A DNA stretch of 41,304 nucleotides from the NCBI RefSeq assembly GCF_035515275.1, contig NZ_DATJBQ010000104.1, positions 1 through 41,304 of the forward strand, written 5' to 3'. The translations under genes were made by a program, and so were the position numbers. Below the pieces are notes generated by a model. It saw only the letters and a program-made list of their open reading frames with translations. It was not told the origin of the DNA and ran no database searches. This DNA is from Pusillimonas sp035515275 (lineage in GTDB: Bacteria > Pseudomonadota > Gammaproteobacteria > Burkholderiales > Burkholderiaceae_B). Below are positions 15,836 through 23,561 of this stretch, piece after piece. Positions within the stretch are counted from its first letter, which is position 1; every line of letters begins with the position of its first letter.

Positions 15836-15878
15836 GGCATAATTATGCCCAAATATCGGCTAAGCAACATAACTTATG
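15836..15878. promoter_or_regulatory. Pair of CATAA/TTATG palindromes upstream of LivK-type copy 1
   Basis: GGCATAATTATGCC (15836-15849) is a perfect 14-bp palindrome. CATAACTTATG (15868-15878) is a second palindrome with the same CATAA...TTATG arms around one central base. Their centres are about 30 bp apart, close to three helical turns, so two dimers would sit on the same face of the DNA. They lie about 100-130 bases before the start codon, in the gap between the acyl-CoA dehydrogenase and LivK-type genes. They are likely operators of an unknown regulator. Confidence 0.45.
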
Positions 15879-15924
15879 CAATAAAATGCACTATTTATTC
15901 GATCAACGAAATTCGTACTTTCCC

Positions 15925-17091
15925 TCAGAATCCTAGTTGCCGCGCGACGATCAAGCGCATGATGTCGCTGGTGCCGCCGCCCACCAAGGGAAAATAAGCG
16001 TCGCGCAAGAAGCGCTGTACGGGGAATTCATTCATAAGCCCGTAACCGCCGAATAGGGACATGGCCATCTGGCATACCTGGTTCCCGCCGTCTCCGGCCA
16101 CGATCTTGGCCAAGGCCGCCTCGGTGGTAATGGGGTCGCCCCGGTCGGCCAGCTCGGCCGCGTGGTAGGTGTACAGGCGCGACTGCTCAAGCAGGGCCAA
16201 CATGTCTACCAGCTTGAACTGCACGGCCTGGAATTTTCCGATGGGCTGGCCGAACTGCGAGCGCTCTTTGGCGTAGGCCAGAGCTGCCTCGTAAGCCGCA
16301 CGGCCGTTGCCCAGGCCCAAGGCGGCGGTAAAGATGCGGTCGACAGTGAGCGACTTATACGCATTCAAGAACCCCGAAGCCTGGCCGTCGTTGAGGTAGT
16401 GGTCATCGGGCACGAACACGTCGGCGAACACCAGCTCGGCGGTATCCGAGGCCCGCACCGAAAACTTGTCCAGCTTGCGGCCCACCGAAAACCCCGGTGA
16501 ATCAGTGGGAACCAGAAACAGGTCCAGGCCTTTCAGACCCTTGGACGGATCGGTGGTGGCGACAACGGTAATAAAGTCGGCCACCGTACCATTGGTGGTA
16601 AAGATCTTGGATCCATTTAGGCGGAACCCGCCTTCGCAGCGAGTGGCGCGTGTGCGCAGCGAGGCGGCATCCGAGCCCGAGCCAGGTTCGGTAATGGCGA
16701 ACGCACCGATTTTTTCACCGCGCAGTGCAGGCTCGAGATACTGCTTGTGCAGCGCCGGCCCGCCCCATTGAAAGATGGTGTGCGTGGCGGTAGAACCTTG
16801 CATGCACACCGATGCAGCAAACGATACCGAGCCACGCGCGAGTTCTTCGCACAGCACCGTAAAGCAGGTGTAGGGGTACTTCAGACCGCTACCGCCGGCG
16901 CTTTCGGGGTACATGGCACCGTAGTAGCCCAACTGCCCCAGTTCGCGAAACAGTTCGTGGCCGAAATCACTTTCTTCATCGAGCCGCGCCGCTTCGGGCA
17001 CAAGGCGCTCGTCGACCCAACGCGCAACATAATGCCGAAACTCATCGGCCTCGGCGCGCATTTCATTTACATCGAATACTGCTGCAGTCAT
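15925..17091 (-). CDS. Acyl-CoA dehydrogenase family protein
   Basis: 388 residues with the three normal domains. It has 'FAITEPGSGSDAASLRTRA' (FAD and substrate loop), 'GFRLNGSKIFTTNG', 'AYAKERSQFGQPIGKFQAVQFKLVDM', and the C-terminal 'FGGYGLMNEFPVQRFLRDAYFPLVGGGTSDIMR'. The enzyme would introduce a 2,3-double bond into an acyl-CoA, passing electrons to ETF. One oddity is that the catalytic glutamate of the usual IYEGTSE motif is replaced by glycine (G372). At the alternative position used by isovaleryl-CoA dehydrogenase ('L-x-x-E-R') there is an aspartate (D251 in 'LTVDRIF'). It is third in a module after the hydroxyacyl-CoA dehydrogenase and hydratase genes, 59 bases after the latter. Confidence 0.9.
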   Translation of the reverse strand: MTAAVFDVNEMRAEADEFRHYVARWVDERLVPEAARLDEESDFGHELFRELGQLGYYGAMYPESAGGSGLKYPYTCFTVLCEELARGSVSFAASVCMQGSTATHTIFQWGGPALHKQYLEPALRGEKIGAFAITEPGSGSDAASLRTRATRCEGGFRLNGSKIFTTNGTVADFITVVATTDPSKGLKGLDLFLVPTDSPGFSVGRKLDKFSVRASDTAELVFADVFVPDDHYLNDGQASGFLNAYKSLTVDRIFTAALGLGNGRAAYEAALAYAKERSQFGQPIGKFQAVQFKLVDMLALLEQSRLYTYHAAELADRGDPITTEAALAKIVAGDGGNQVCQMAMSLFGGYGLMNEFPVQRFLRDAYFPLVGGGTSDIMRLIVARQLGF

Positions 17092-17150
17092 TTAACCGTC
17101 TCCTGCGACGGGCGTGAGCGCCCGTTCTTTACCTATTGCACGGCTGCGGC

Positions 17151-17966
17151 TTAGCCGCGCACCACCTTGCCGGCCTTGCGTTCAAGAAAATCGCGCAAGC
17201 GGGCCTTGGCCTCTTCGTCGCCCTGCGCCACCCCGACCATCAGCATCTCGGTAAATAGGCCCGCCTGGGGGTCCTGCTCGATGATGCGCGGGATGGATTG
17301 AATGATGGCAAAGTTGGCCAAAGGCGCGTTGCGCGCAATTTTGGCGGCCAGTTCCACCGCCTTTTCAAGCCCCTGGCCCGGCTCGACCAAATACTGGCTA
17401 AGGCGCAACAACGTGTGTGCTTCTTGTGCCTCGTAGACGCGGCCCGAAAGCATCATGTCCATGACGGTGGCCGCGCCGATCAAGCGAGGCAGGCGAACCG
17501 ACCCACCCGAGCCAAGGAAGATGCCGCGCGTGCCTTCGGGCAAGGCGTAATAGGCAGTGCTTTCAGCCACTCGTATATGAGCCGCCGCGGCCAGCTCGAG
17601 CCCGCCGCCAATCACCGCACCGTGCAGCACCGCAATAACCGGTACTTTGCAAAATTGAATGCTGTCGTTCAGCCGCTGCCCGATGACCGACGTCTCGAAG
17701 CTTTCGGCCGTGGTGGTCTCTTTCAGTTCGTTCAAGTCCAGGCCGGCGCAGAAGTCGTCGCCGGCGCCTTGCATGACGACGCCTTGCACGTCGGACGGAA
17801 TACTGGAAAAGAACACCTGCATGCCCAGCACCAGCTCGTCGCTGAGCGCGTTGCGTTTGGCGGCGCGATTCAACGTAAGCACTGCGATATTGCCCCTGCG
17901 CGAAACGTCCAGGCACGCAGGCAGGCTAACCGGCCATGGGGCAGCCGGGCTCGCGTTGTCAGTCAT
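17151..17966 (-). CDS. Enoyl-CoA hydratase/isomerase family protein (crotonase fold)
   Basis: 271 residues from the ATG at 17966, which overlaps the preceding gene's stop by eight bases; a longer frame inside that gene is rejected. Crotonase hallmarks are 'LNRAAKRNALSDEL', the oxyanion segment 'DDFCAGLDLNEL', and 'GAVIGGGLELAAAAHIRVA'. Both catalytic glutamates of classical enoyl-CoA hydratase are in place, E124 in GGGLELA and E144 in 'LPEGTRGIFLGSGGSVRL', 20 residues apart as in the rat enzyme. It would hydrate a 2-enoyl-CoA to 3-hydroxyacyl-CoA. With its neighbours it makes the three oxidation steps of a beta-oxidation-type side-chain pathway; thiolase and CoA ligase are not in the window. 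Confidence 0.9.
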   Translation of the reverse strand: MTDNASPAAPWPVSLPACLDVSRRGNIAVLTLNRAAKRNALSDELVLGMQVFFSSIPSDVQGVVMQGAGDDFCAGLDLNELKETTTAESFETSVIGQRLNDSIQFCKVPVIAVLHGAVIGGGLELAAAAHIRVAESTAYYALPEGTRGIFLGSGGSVRLPRLIGAATVMDMMLSGRVYEAQEAHTLLRLSQYLVEPGQGLEKAVELAAKIARNAPLANFAIIQSIPRIIEQDPQAGLFTEMLMVGVAQGDEEAKARLRDFLERKAGKVVRG

Positions 17967-19002
17967 GGTTTGCTTCCTTGATAAGGGTATTGATATTGCC
18001 GGTCGGGGTGGCGGATGCCCTGCCGGGCACCGTGGCATTGACCGAATTCTGCAGGGCCAGCACTTCGACCAGCGACTGGTCTCGCCACTGTACCCATTCA
18101 TCGATGGGACGGTCGGCCGAAACCTGCCTGGCAGCCTCGACCAGCCGGTCAACCACCTCGGCGGTAAACTTAGGCTCAGGGCCCGGCTTCCACCATTGCT
18201 GAATGGCCGGCCCGGCGTGCTCAAGGATGCCTCGCATGCCACCCGGCCCACCGGCCAGGTTCAGGGTCATCAGGCCGCCCATCAGCGCCCAGCGCGGCGC
18301 CAGGCCGTAACGCACTGCCGCGTCGATGTCCTTTGCGTCGGCCACGCCTTCAAGCAGGCAGTTTACGGCTTCGCGCACCAGCGCAAACTGCAGGCGATTG
18401 GTCATATGACCGCTGGCTTCGGTATGCAGCAGTATTGGGTGCTTGCCCAGGCTGGTGGCAAAGCCCATGGCCCATTGCGTTACTTGCGGCAAGGTATGCT
18501 CGCCGCCTACAACCTCGACCAGCGGTATCAGGTGCGCGGGGTTGAATGGGTGCAACACCACCAACCGCTCAGGATGCCTCAGCTTGGCCTGCATGCGTGT
18601 GGGCGGAATGCCGCCGGTGCTCGACAGTATGATTTTTTCGCTTGAGGCCGCCGCGTCGACTTCGATAAGCACCGCATCTTTGATATCGAGTTTCTCGGGC
18701 AGGTTTTCTTGAATGACCTGTGCCCCACGTGCCGCGTCGGCCGCTGTGGCCACAAACCGCAGTTGATCAAGATTGGGCTGTTCGTGCTTTGCCAGGCCCA
18801 GGCTGCGTAGCGCGGGCCAGGCGTTCAAGATGAACTCACGGGCCCGGGCCTGGGCCTGCGGAGCCGGGTCGTATGCCAATACCTGCAGCCCATGGGCCAG
18901 GAACAGGGCCGCCCAACTGGCGCCGACCGAACCCATTCCAAGCACGGCAATGCACCTGACCTGATCAGGCGGAAGATATCCGGTAGCGTCTGTACGCGTC
19001 AT
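17959..19002 (-). CDS. 3-Hydroxyacyl-CoA dehydrogenase family protein
   Basis: 347 residues. The N-terminal NAD-binding Rossmann fold begins 'IAVLGMGSVGASWAALFLAHGLQVLAYD' with the G-x-G-x-x-G at 22-27. The active-site region has 'ILSSTGGIPPT' and 'LVVLHPFNPAHLIPLVEVVGG', with catalytic His151 and Glu163. The C-terminal helical domain follows with 'ASGHMTNRLQFALVREAVNCL'. The family covers L-3-hydroxyacyl-CoA dehydrogenases, carnitine dehydrogenase and L-gulonate dehydrogenase (lambda-crystallin type). The single-domain ~320-350-residue form here could be any of these, but the overlapping enoyl-CoA hydratase gene argues for an acyl-CoA substrate. It is the first gene of the module; no clear ribosome site precedes the ATG. 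Confidence 0.87.
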   Translation of the reverse strand: MTRTDATGYLPPDQVRCIAVLGMGSVGASWAALFLAHGLQVLAYDPAPQAQARAREFILNAWPALRSLGLAKHEQPNLDQLRFVATAADAARGAQVIQENLPEKLDIKDAVLIEVDAAASSEKIILSSTGGIPPTRMQAKLRHPERLVVLHPFNPAHLIPLVEVVGGEHTLPQVTQWAMGFATSLGKHPILLHTEASGHMTNRLQFALVREAVNCLLEGVADAKDIDAAVRYGLAPRWALMGGLMTLNLAGGPGGMRGILEHAGPAIQQWWKPGPEPKFTAEVVDRLVEAARQVSADRPIDEWVQWRDQSLVEVLALQNSVNATVPGRASATPTGNINTLIKEANHD

Positions 19003-19294
19003 AAGCTAAGCAACCGTATTGGGTTCGGCGGCGGCCACAAGAAGCCCTACCGCCATATTGAGAAAGGAATTCAGTGTACGAACCCCCGCGCTATTCGCAT
19101 AGCACCGTTTGCCTATAGGCATTATTCGTTTTCTGCATAGCTACGAGATCAGGAAAACGGGGAAAGTAAGCGCCCTTGCAGACGGGTAGGACAACGCCGG
19201 CGGCTAAAGCTCAAAATGCGAGCCACAGGGTAGAACCACGCCACCGGTAGCCCTCGAATACAATGCGGCATCGAAAACAGTGGATGGTCCAACC
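19003..19294. promoter_or_regulatory. Divergent control region with a 12-bp palindrome
   Basis: This 292-base gap separates the minus-strand acyl-CoA module from the plus-strand ion-channel gene. It holds TGCCTATAGGCA (19110-19121), a perfect 12-bp palindrome, and nearby CTAT/ATAG arms (19091-19102). No convincing -35/-10 pair was found for either direction. No small gene was recognised. Confidence 0.35.
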
Positions 19295-20362
19295 ATGACA
19301 GGGTTCGCACAACTGTGGAAATGCTTTTTAGGCCTGCTGCTATTTGCATGCCTGTTGGGGACGGCACGGGCTGATATTGATCCTCCGCACGGGAACGAGC
19401 CAACGATTGTCCACACCTATCTGTACCTGGAAGATATCAACGACATTCAGTTGGGTACCGGTACTTATGACATTACCGCCAACCTTGTCATGCGCTGGAT
19501 AGACCCGCGCCTTGCCTTTACCCCGCCCGACGAGAACCGACGCCCGCAAGTGTGGATGGGTAAACGGGCCGAACGGTTCGTGGATTCAATCTGGCACCCC
19601 ATTTTGGATATAAGCGGCGAGAAAGGCATTACTTCGAATGCGGTGCATTCGCTGGCCATCTACCCGGATGGAACCGTGGTGCTGCGTCAGAAGTTCACGG
19701 GTACGCCCCGCTTTACGGGCGAGCTCATTCACTTTCCGTTTGGGCGCTTGACCTTGGGGTTAAGCATTTCAAGCGTCGCCATGGACGAAAGCCAGATGCA
19801 GTTCAGGCTGACACACCTTAGCCCCAGTGAAAGTATGGCGGCGGTAGACGATGTACTGCATGGCAACTGGACGCCGACCAGCATCAAGTGGCGTACCTCG
19901 ACCGTGGTTCGCCCCGACCAGCCCGAGCAGCAGTTTCCGCAAATCAACCTGCAAATCGTGGTGGAACACGATTTTATTGACGGCGTGCACAAGATTCTGT
20001 TGCCCCTGACCGTAATAGGGCTGGTTTCGTGGGGCCTGTTGTGGCTGAACTTTGTTCAGTTGCCGCCGTACTCGTCGCCAAGAATTGGCGGCACCATTAC
20101 TTTAATGCTGACAACCATCGCCTTGAAGTTTGTGCTTGACCGCGAGTTGCCCGTGGTGCATTACCTGACCCTGTCAGATCTGCTGTTCAACGGCACCATC
20201 ATCATGCTGAGTTTTTCGCTGATTACCTCATGCTTTATCGCAGGTCTGATCAGCATGCAGAAACCGCACGGTGCGTTGGCGTTTAACCGGCAGATGCTTT
20301 ACGTGTACCCCGTTTTATATATTGCCGTGATGCTGGTCGGCTACTTTACGGTGCTTGATTAG
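19295..20362 (+). CDS. Pentameric ligand-gated ion channel homologue (prokaryotic Cys-loop receptor family)
   Basis: 355 residues. A signal peptide (about 1-26, ending 'GTARA') precedes an extracellular beta-sandwich with the family landmarks 'LEDINDIQLGTGTYDITANLVMRWIDPRL' (W68, D70-P-R-L) and 'FVDSIWHPIL'. Four membrane helices follow at about 234-253 (with 'ILLPLTVIGLVSWGLLW'), 263-284 (M2), 291-318 and 336-354. M2, 'TITLMLTTIALKF', matches the ELIC pattern, with Thr at 6', Leu at 9' and Phe at 16'. Unusual points: the Cys-loop FPFD-x-Q motif reads 'FPFGRL' (Asp and Gln lost), the pre-M1 arginine is His, and a lysine sits at 15' of M2. There are no Cys-loop cysteines, as in other bacterial members. 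It would form a ligand- or proton-opened channel in the inner membrane, binding site facing the periplasm. The ATG at 19295 is preferred to a GTG at 19280. Confidence 0.85.
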   Translation: MTGFAQLWKCFLGLLLFACLLGTARADIDPPHGNEPTIVHTYLYLEDINDIQLGTGTYDITANLVMRWIDPRLAFTPPDENRRPQVWMGKRAERFVDSIWHPILDISGEKGITSNAVHSLAIYPDGTVVLRQKFTGTPRFTGELIHFPFGRLTLGLSISSVAMDESQMQFRLTHLSPSESMAAVDDVLHGNWTPTSIKWRTSTVVRPDQPEQQFPQINLQIVVEHDFIDGVHKILLPLTVIGLVSWGLLWLNFVQLPPYSSPRIGGTITLMLTTIALKFVLDRELPVVHYLTLSDLLFNGTIIMLSFSLITSCFIAGLISMQKPHGALAFNRQMLYVYPVLYIAVMLVGYFTVLD

Positions 20363-20483
20363 TACACCGCGCTGGTCACACCAACCCTTGCCCTGAACGT
20401 TGCCCCTGCGTACCTGCGCACTGCGGGCGTGCAAGCACCGGCAGGCGTCGCGCACCTGGGGAAGTTATCAAATGAAATTCTCT

Positions 20484-20524
20484 TTGACATGGGTGGTTTA
20501 AAAATGTTGACATCAACATTGACC
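20484..20524. promoter_or_regulatory. TTGACA-rich operator/promoter region upstream of the DUF1428 gene
   Basis: AATGTTGA (20503-20510) and TCAACATT (20513-20520) form an 8-bp inverted repeat around CA. TTGACA occurs at 20484-20489 and again inside the palindrome (20507-20512), and TTGACC follows at 20519-20524. A -35 box inside a palindrome is a typical repressor arrangement. I could not pair any of them with a good -10 at 16-18 bases. The rest of 20363-20560 shows no gene. Confidence 0.45.
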
Positions 20525-20560
20525 GTCAAGTGACGATTTCCACATACTGGGAGACCAAGC

Positions 20561-20914
20561 ATGAATTACGTTGAAGGATTCGTGGTGGCTGTACCGGCCG
20601 CCAACAAAGAGGCGTATCGCGACATGGCGGCCAAGGCCGCGCCCCTGTTCAAGGAGTTTGGCATTACCCGTTTCGTCGAGTGTTGGGAAGACGACGTACC
20701 CGATGGCAAGCAGACCGATTTTCGGCGTGCAGTGCAAGCCAAAGACGACGAAAAAGTGGTGTTCAGCTGGTTTGAATACCCCTCGAAAGAGGTGCGCACC
20801 CAGGTGCAGGACAAAATGATGAACGACCCGCGCATGAAAGAATTGGGCGAGAGCATGTGCTTTGACGGCAAACGCATGATCTTCGGCGGGTTCGTACCCA
20901 TTCTGGACCAGTAA
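20561..20914 (+). CDS. DUF1428 family protein (YbaA-like)
   Basis: 117 residues, nearly the full length of the DUF1428 family: 'MNYVEGFVVAVPAANKEAYR' at the start, 'FGITRFVECWEDDVPDGKQTDF' in the middle and 'DKMMNDPRMKELGESMCFDGKRMIFGGF' at the end. The fold is a ferredoxin-like dimeric alpha/beta barrel. No enzyme activity is established for the family, and members are soluble, small and often stress-linked; none is claimed here. GGGAG eight bases before the ATG is a good ribosome site. The gene stands alone behind a marked palindrome (20503-20520), so it is probably tightly regulated. Confidence 0.9.
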   Translation: MNYVEGFVVAVPAANKEAYRDMAAKAAPLFKEFGITRFVECWEDDVPDGKQTDFRRAVQAKDDEKVVFSWFEYPSKEVRTQVQDKMMNDPRMKELGESMCFDGKRMIFGGFVPILDQ

Positions 20915-20920
20915 TAAACA

Positions 20921-20936
20921 GGGCGCACCGGCGCCC
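20921..20936. other. GC hairpin in the convergent gap between the DUF1428 and EamA genes
   Basis: GGGCGC (20921-20926) and GCGCCC (20931-20936) give a 6-bp stem with an ACCG loop, a few bases after the DUF1428 stop codon. There is no T-run on either side, so it is at best a weak or factor-assisted terminator. Confidence 0.3.
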
Positions 20937-20991
20937 GCCAACCCGTGCGCGCCTGCATTGCACAAGGGCGCAGAGGCAGGCCGCGAGCCGA

Positions 20992-21867
20992 TCAGGGCAG
21001 ACGCCGGTTGCTTGCCCACTGCACCAACAGGATACTGGCCAGCACGGCCACCATTCCCACCATCGGCAGCCCCGTGATGCTCTGACCCAGCAGCACCCAC
21101 CCAAGGATTACAGCCGTTACCGGGCTAAGCAGATTCAAGGACGACACCGCCACAGGAGACAACCGCGCAAGCCCCCTGAACCATAAAAAATACGCCAGCA
21201 AGGCGCCGCCCAGGCAAAGATAGGCGTAACCAGATGCCTGCAGCAAGGTAACGGATTCGAGCGGCGGGTCGAACACCAGGGCGGCAGGCACGATCATGAG
21301 ACCCGCCAGAAACAACTGCCAGCCGGTAAAACCCAGAATGGGCAGGCTGGTACCCCAGCGCCGGGTCAGGTAGGTGCCGACTGCCATGCCCAAAGCGCCG
21401 GCCATTGCGGCGGCCACGCCAATTGGGTCCCATGCTGAGCTGGGCGAAAGCAGCAGCGCCGCCATGCCCGCCACCCCCATTATCGCGGCCCAAACTGCCA
21501 GCCGGACCGGCTGAATTCGGTCTACCGCCCAGACAATGCCCATAATCAGCAAAGGCTGAATCGCCCCTACCACCGACGCAAGCCCGCCCGGAAGCCGGTA
21601 AGCTGCAACAAACAGCATGGCCTGAAAGAACCCCAGGTTCAACGCCGCCAGGATCAGCGTACGCCCCCACTCTTTTCGCGGGGGAACGCAGCGGGTGTAC
21701 AGAATGAGTATGAGGCCGGCGGGCAAGATGCGCAGCACGGCGGCAATGAACGGACGGTCGGGGGGAAGGATTTCGGTGGTGACGATATAAGTCGAGCCCC
21801 AAAGAATGGGGCCCACTGCAGTAATAAGTACATCCCACCAAACTGAAGACGGCCGCGACGAAGACAT
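20992..21867 (-). CDS. EamA/DMT-superfamily exporter
   Basis: 291 residues with ten hydrophobic segments in two EamA repeats. The first begins 'LITAVGPILWGSTYIVTTEILPPDRP', the typical 'W-G-S-x-Y/F' start of the RhaT/EamA family, and the second starts near 'DPIGVAAAMAGALGMAVGTYL'. DMT carriers usually export amino acids, nucleosides or other metabolites. The ATG at 21867 has AAGG seven bases upstream. It lies 47 bases after the FAD monooxygenase gene on the same strand, so it may be the third gene of that operon and remove a pathway product. The substrate cannot be inferred. Confidence 0.85.
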   Translation of the reverse strand: MSSSRPSSVWWDVLITAVGPILWGSTYIVTTEILPPDRPFIAAVLRILPAGLILILYTRCVPPRKEWGRTLILAALNLGFFQAMLFVAAYRLPGGLASVVGAIQPLLIMGIVWAVDRIQPVRLAVWAAIMGVAGMAALLLSPSSAWDPIGVAAAMAGALGMAVGTYLTRRWGTSLPILGFTGWQLFLAGLMIVPAALVFDPPLESVTLLQASGYAYLCLGGALLAYFLWFRGLARLSPVAVSSLNLLSPVTAVILGWVLLGQSITGLPMVGMVAVLASILLVQWASNRRLP

Positions 21868-21914
21868 GTATCTACCTTGAAAACGAGATGATACCTCGCT
21901 TCGTCTGGAATGCC

Positions 21915-23561
21915 TTAGGCCGCGCCGGCCATGGTCCGACCGCTGGCCCTTTCCAGAATGGAAACAGGGTCTTGCTCGCGCCCCCCGCGCCACGCCACCA
22001 TCATGTCGGGGCGCACCAGCACCAAGTCGGCACCGTACAGCGCGTGTGCCCCCTCATGCCGAACAGCAACCACTTTAAGCGGCACGCTGATTGTTGCTGC
22101 ACTTTTGGCCCAGACCGAGCCGGCATCGGTGCCGGTAAAATCCAGCAAGGTAAAACCCGAGCCCAGTACATCTAATATGGAGCAATCGGGCGTTAGCCAA
22201 ACATGCGGGGCACGATGCCCCGGTCGGGCGGTTGGCGTGTAGCGCCGTGGGTCGTCCAGAGGCTCTTCGGTTCCATCGGGAATACATATGGGGGTGTCGG
22301 AATACCGATAACCCAACAGCACACCCGAAGAGGCCAGAATCTTTTCCTGACGCTGAAGCTCTTGCCTCAGGGTTTCGCGTAGTTGCTCGCCCTGTGCGTC
22401 GTCGCGGTCCAGCTCTTCGCCGTATTGCATGACCGAATACAGCTTATCGAAGTTGTCGGCCGCCTCCAGAGTGTTTCGAACGCCTATCGGATGCCTTTCG
22501 GTGTGATAGGTTGAAAGCAGCTCGGGCGGCGCCCACCCTTTTAGTACGGCTTCAAGTTTCCAGCCCAGCTCAACCGCGTCGCCCACGCCGGTGTTCATGC
22601 CCAGACCGCCTGTCGGGGTAAATTTGTGCGCCGCATCGCCGGCCAAGAAAACACGGCCCACGCGGTACTGGTCAGCCACCAGGGCATGGGCCGTCCACGG
22701 TTGCGTCTCGATGATTTCCACCGGTACCTGTTTGCCCAGCAGTGCCCACACGGCCGCTTGTGCATCCACCGTTTTCCAGTCGACCCCTTCAGGCAGAATA
22801 AGGTGGTAGGTCCATAAGGTTCCGCCGTCCCAGTTCAGCAAAAAGCCGCTGTACTCTTTGCGCAGCGGGAAGTAAATATTGCCGTGTCCGAACGGGTGAA
22901 CCTGCATCAGGTCGGGACACCGAAAATAAATCGAAACGAACCGCGCCATGCCGCTTCGACCCGACATCTCGACGCCCAATTGGCTGCGCACCAGCGAGCG
23001 CCCGCCATCGCAGCCCACCATGTAGTCGCAGCGCACGCGTTCGACCCGGCCGTCTTCCAAGCACTCGATCACGGCCAGCACGCCGTCGGAATCCTGCTCA
23101 AAATCACACAGGCTCCAGCCGAATCGCGCATCGACCGTATCCAGCGTTTGCACGTAATCCTTTAGCGCCCGCTCGACATGCTGTTGGCCCACAATGGTTT
23201 TAAGGTACGGAGACCAGTACATTTCGGCCATGGGGTCGGCCACGCCGCTGTTGCGCGCCTTTTCGAGCTCGGCATACGACAGTAACGAAAGCCGGTGCAG
23301 ATGATGCCCGTGCATGCTGCTGACCCAGTGGTAATCGGCCGGGTAATCCGCCGGAATACCTTTGCCGGTTACGGCTTTATCTACACCCCATCGACGAAAA
23401 TACTCCATGGTGCGATTACCCACCGCATTGGCGCGAGGGTGCGGATTGACTTCGGTTCGCTGCTCGACCAGCAACGTGCGAACCCCGCGCCAGCCCAGCT
23501 CGGCAGCCATTGACAAACCGACCGAGGCGCCCCCCACCACCAATACCGACACTTCATTCAT
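21915..23561 (-). CDS. FAD-dependent aromatic hydroxylase (MhpA/phenol-hydroxylase-like class A monooxygenase)
   Basis: 548 residues. The Rossmann motif 'VLVVGGASVGLSMAAELG' has Gly-Gly-Ala in place of the usual GGGPxG. Further on are 'VEQRTEVNPHPRANAVGNRTMEYFRRWG', the DG motif 'YMVGCDGGRSLVRSQLG', and the second FAD motif 'VFLAGDAAHKFTPTGGLGMNTGVGDAVELGWKL'. A C-terminal thioredoxin-like segment follows, as in 3-(3-hydroxyphenyl)propionate and phenol hydroxylases. It would hydroxylate a phenolic ring using NAD(P)H and O2. The ATG at 23561 has AAGGAG eight bases upstream and overlaps the hydrolase stop by eight bases. No ring-cleavage dioxygenase is adjacent. Confidence 0.88.
   Translation of the reverse strand: MNEVSVLVVGGASVGLSMAAELGWRGVRTLLVEQRTEVNPHPRANAVGNRTMEYFRRWGVDKAVTGKGIPADYPADYHWVSSMHGHHLHRLSLLSYAELEKARNSGVADPMAEMYWSPYLKTIVGQQHVERALKDYVQTLDTVDARFGWSLCDFEQDSDGVLAVIECLEDGRVERVRCDYMVGCDGGRSLVRSQLGVEMSGRSGMARFVSIYFRCPDLMQVHPFGHGNIYFPLRKEYSGFLLNWDGGTLWTYHLILPEGVDWKTVDAQAAVWALLGKQVPVEIIETQPWTAHALVADQYRVGRVFLAGDAAHKFTPTGGLGMNTGVGDAVELGWKLEAVLKGWAPPELLSTYHTERHPIGVRNTLEAADNFDKLYSVMQYGEELDRDDAQGEQLRETLRQELQRQEKILASSGVLLGYRYSDTPICIPDGTEEPLDDPRRYTPTARPGHRAPHVWLTPDCSILDVLGSGFTLLDFTGTDAGSVWAKSAATISVPLKVVAVRHEGAHALYGADLVLVRPDMMVAWRGGREQDPVSILERASGRTMAGAA

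Noticed and set aside
17967..18251. N-terminal extension of the enoyl-CoA hydratase
   Set aside because: It lies inside the hydroxyacyl-CoA dehydrogenase gene, and the ATG at 17966 gives the normal family length.
20519..20548. TTGACC / CATACT as the DUF1428 promoter
   Set aside because: Spacing of 18 is acceptable, but transcription would begin at or past the GGGAG ribosome site.
20921..20936. GC hairpin as an intrinsic terminator
   Set aside because: No T-run follows on either strand; listed only as a hairpin.
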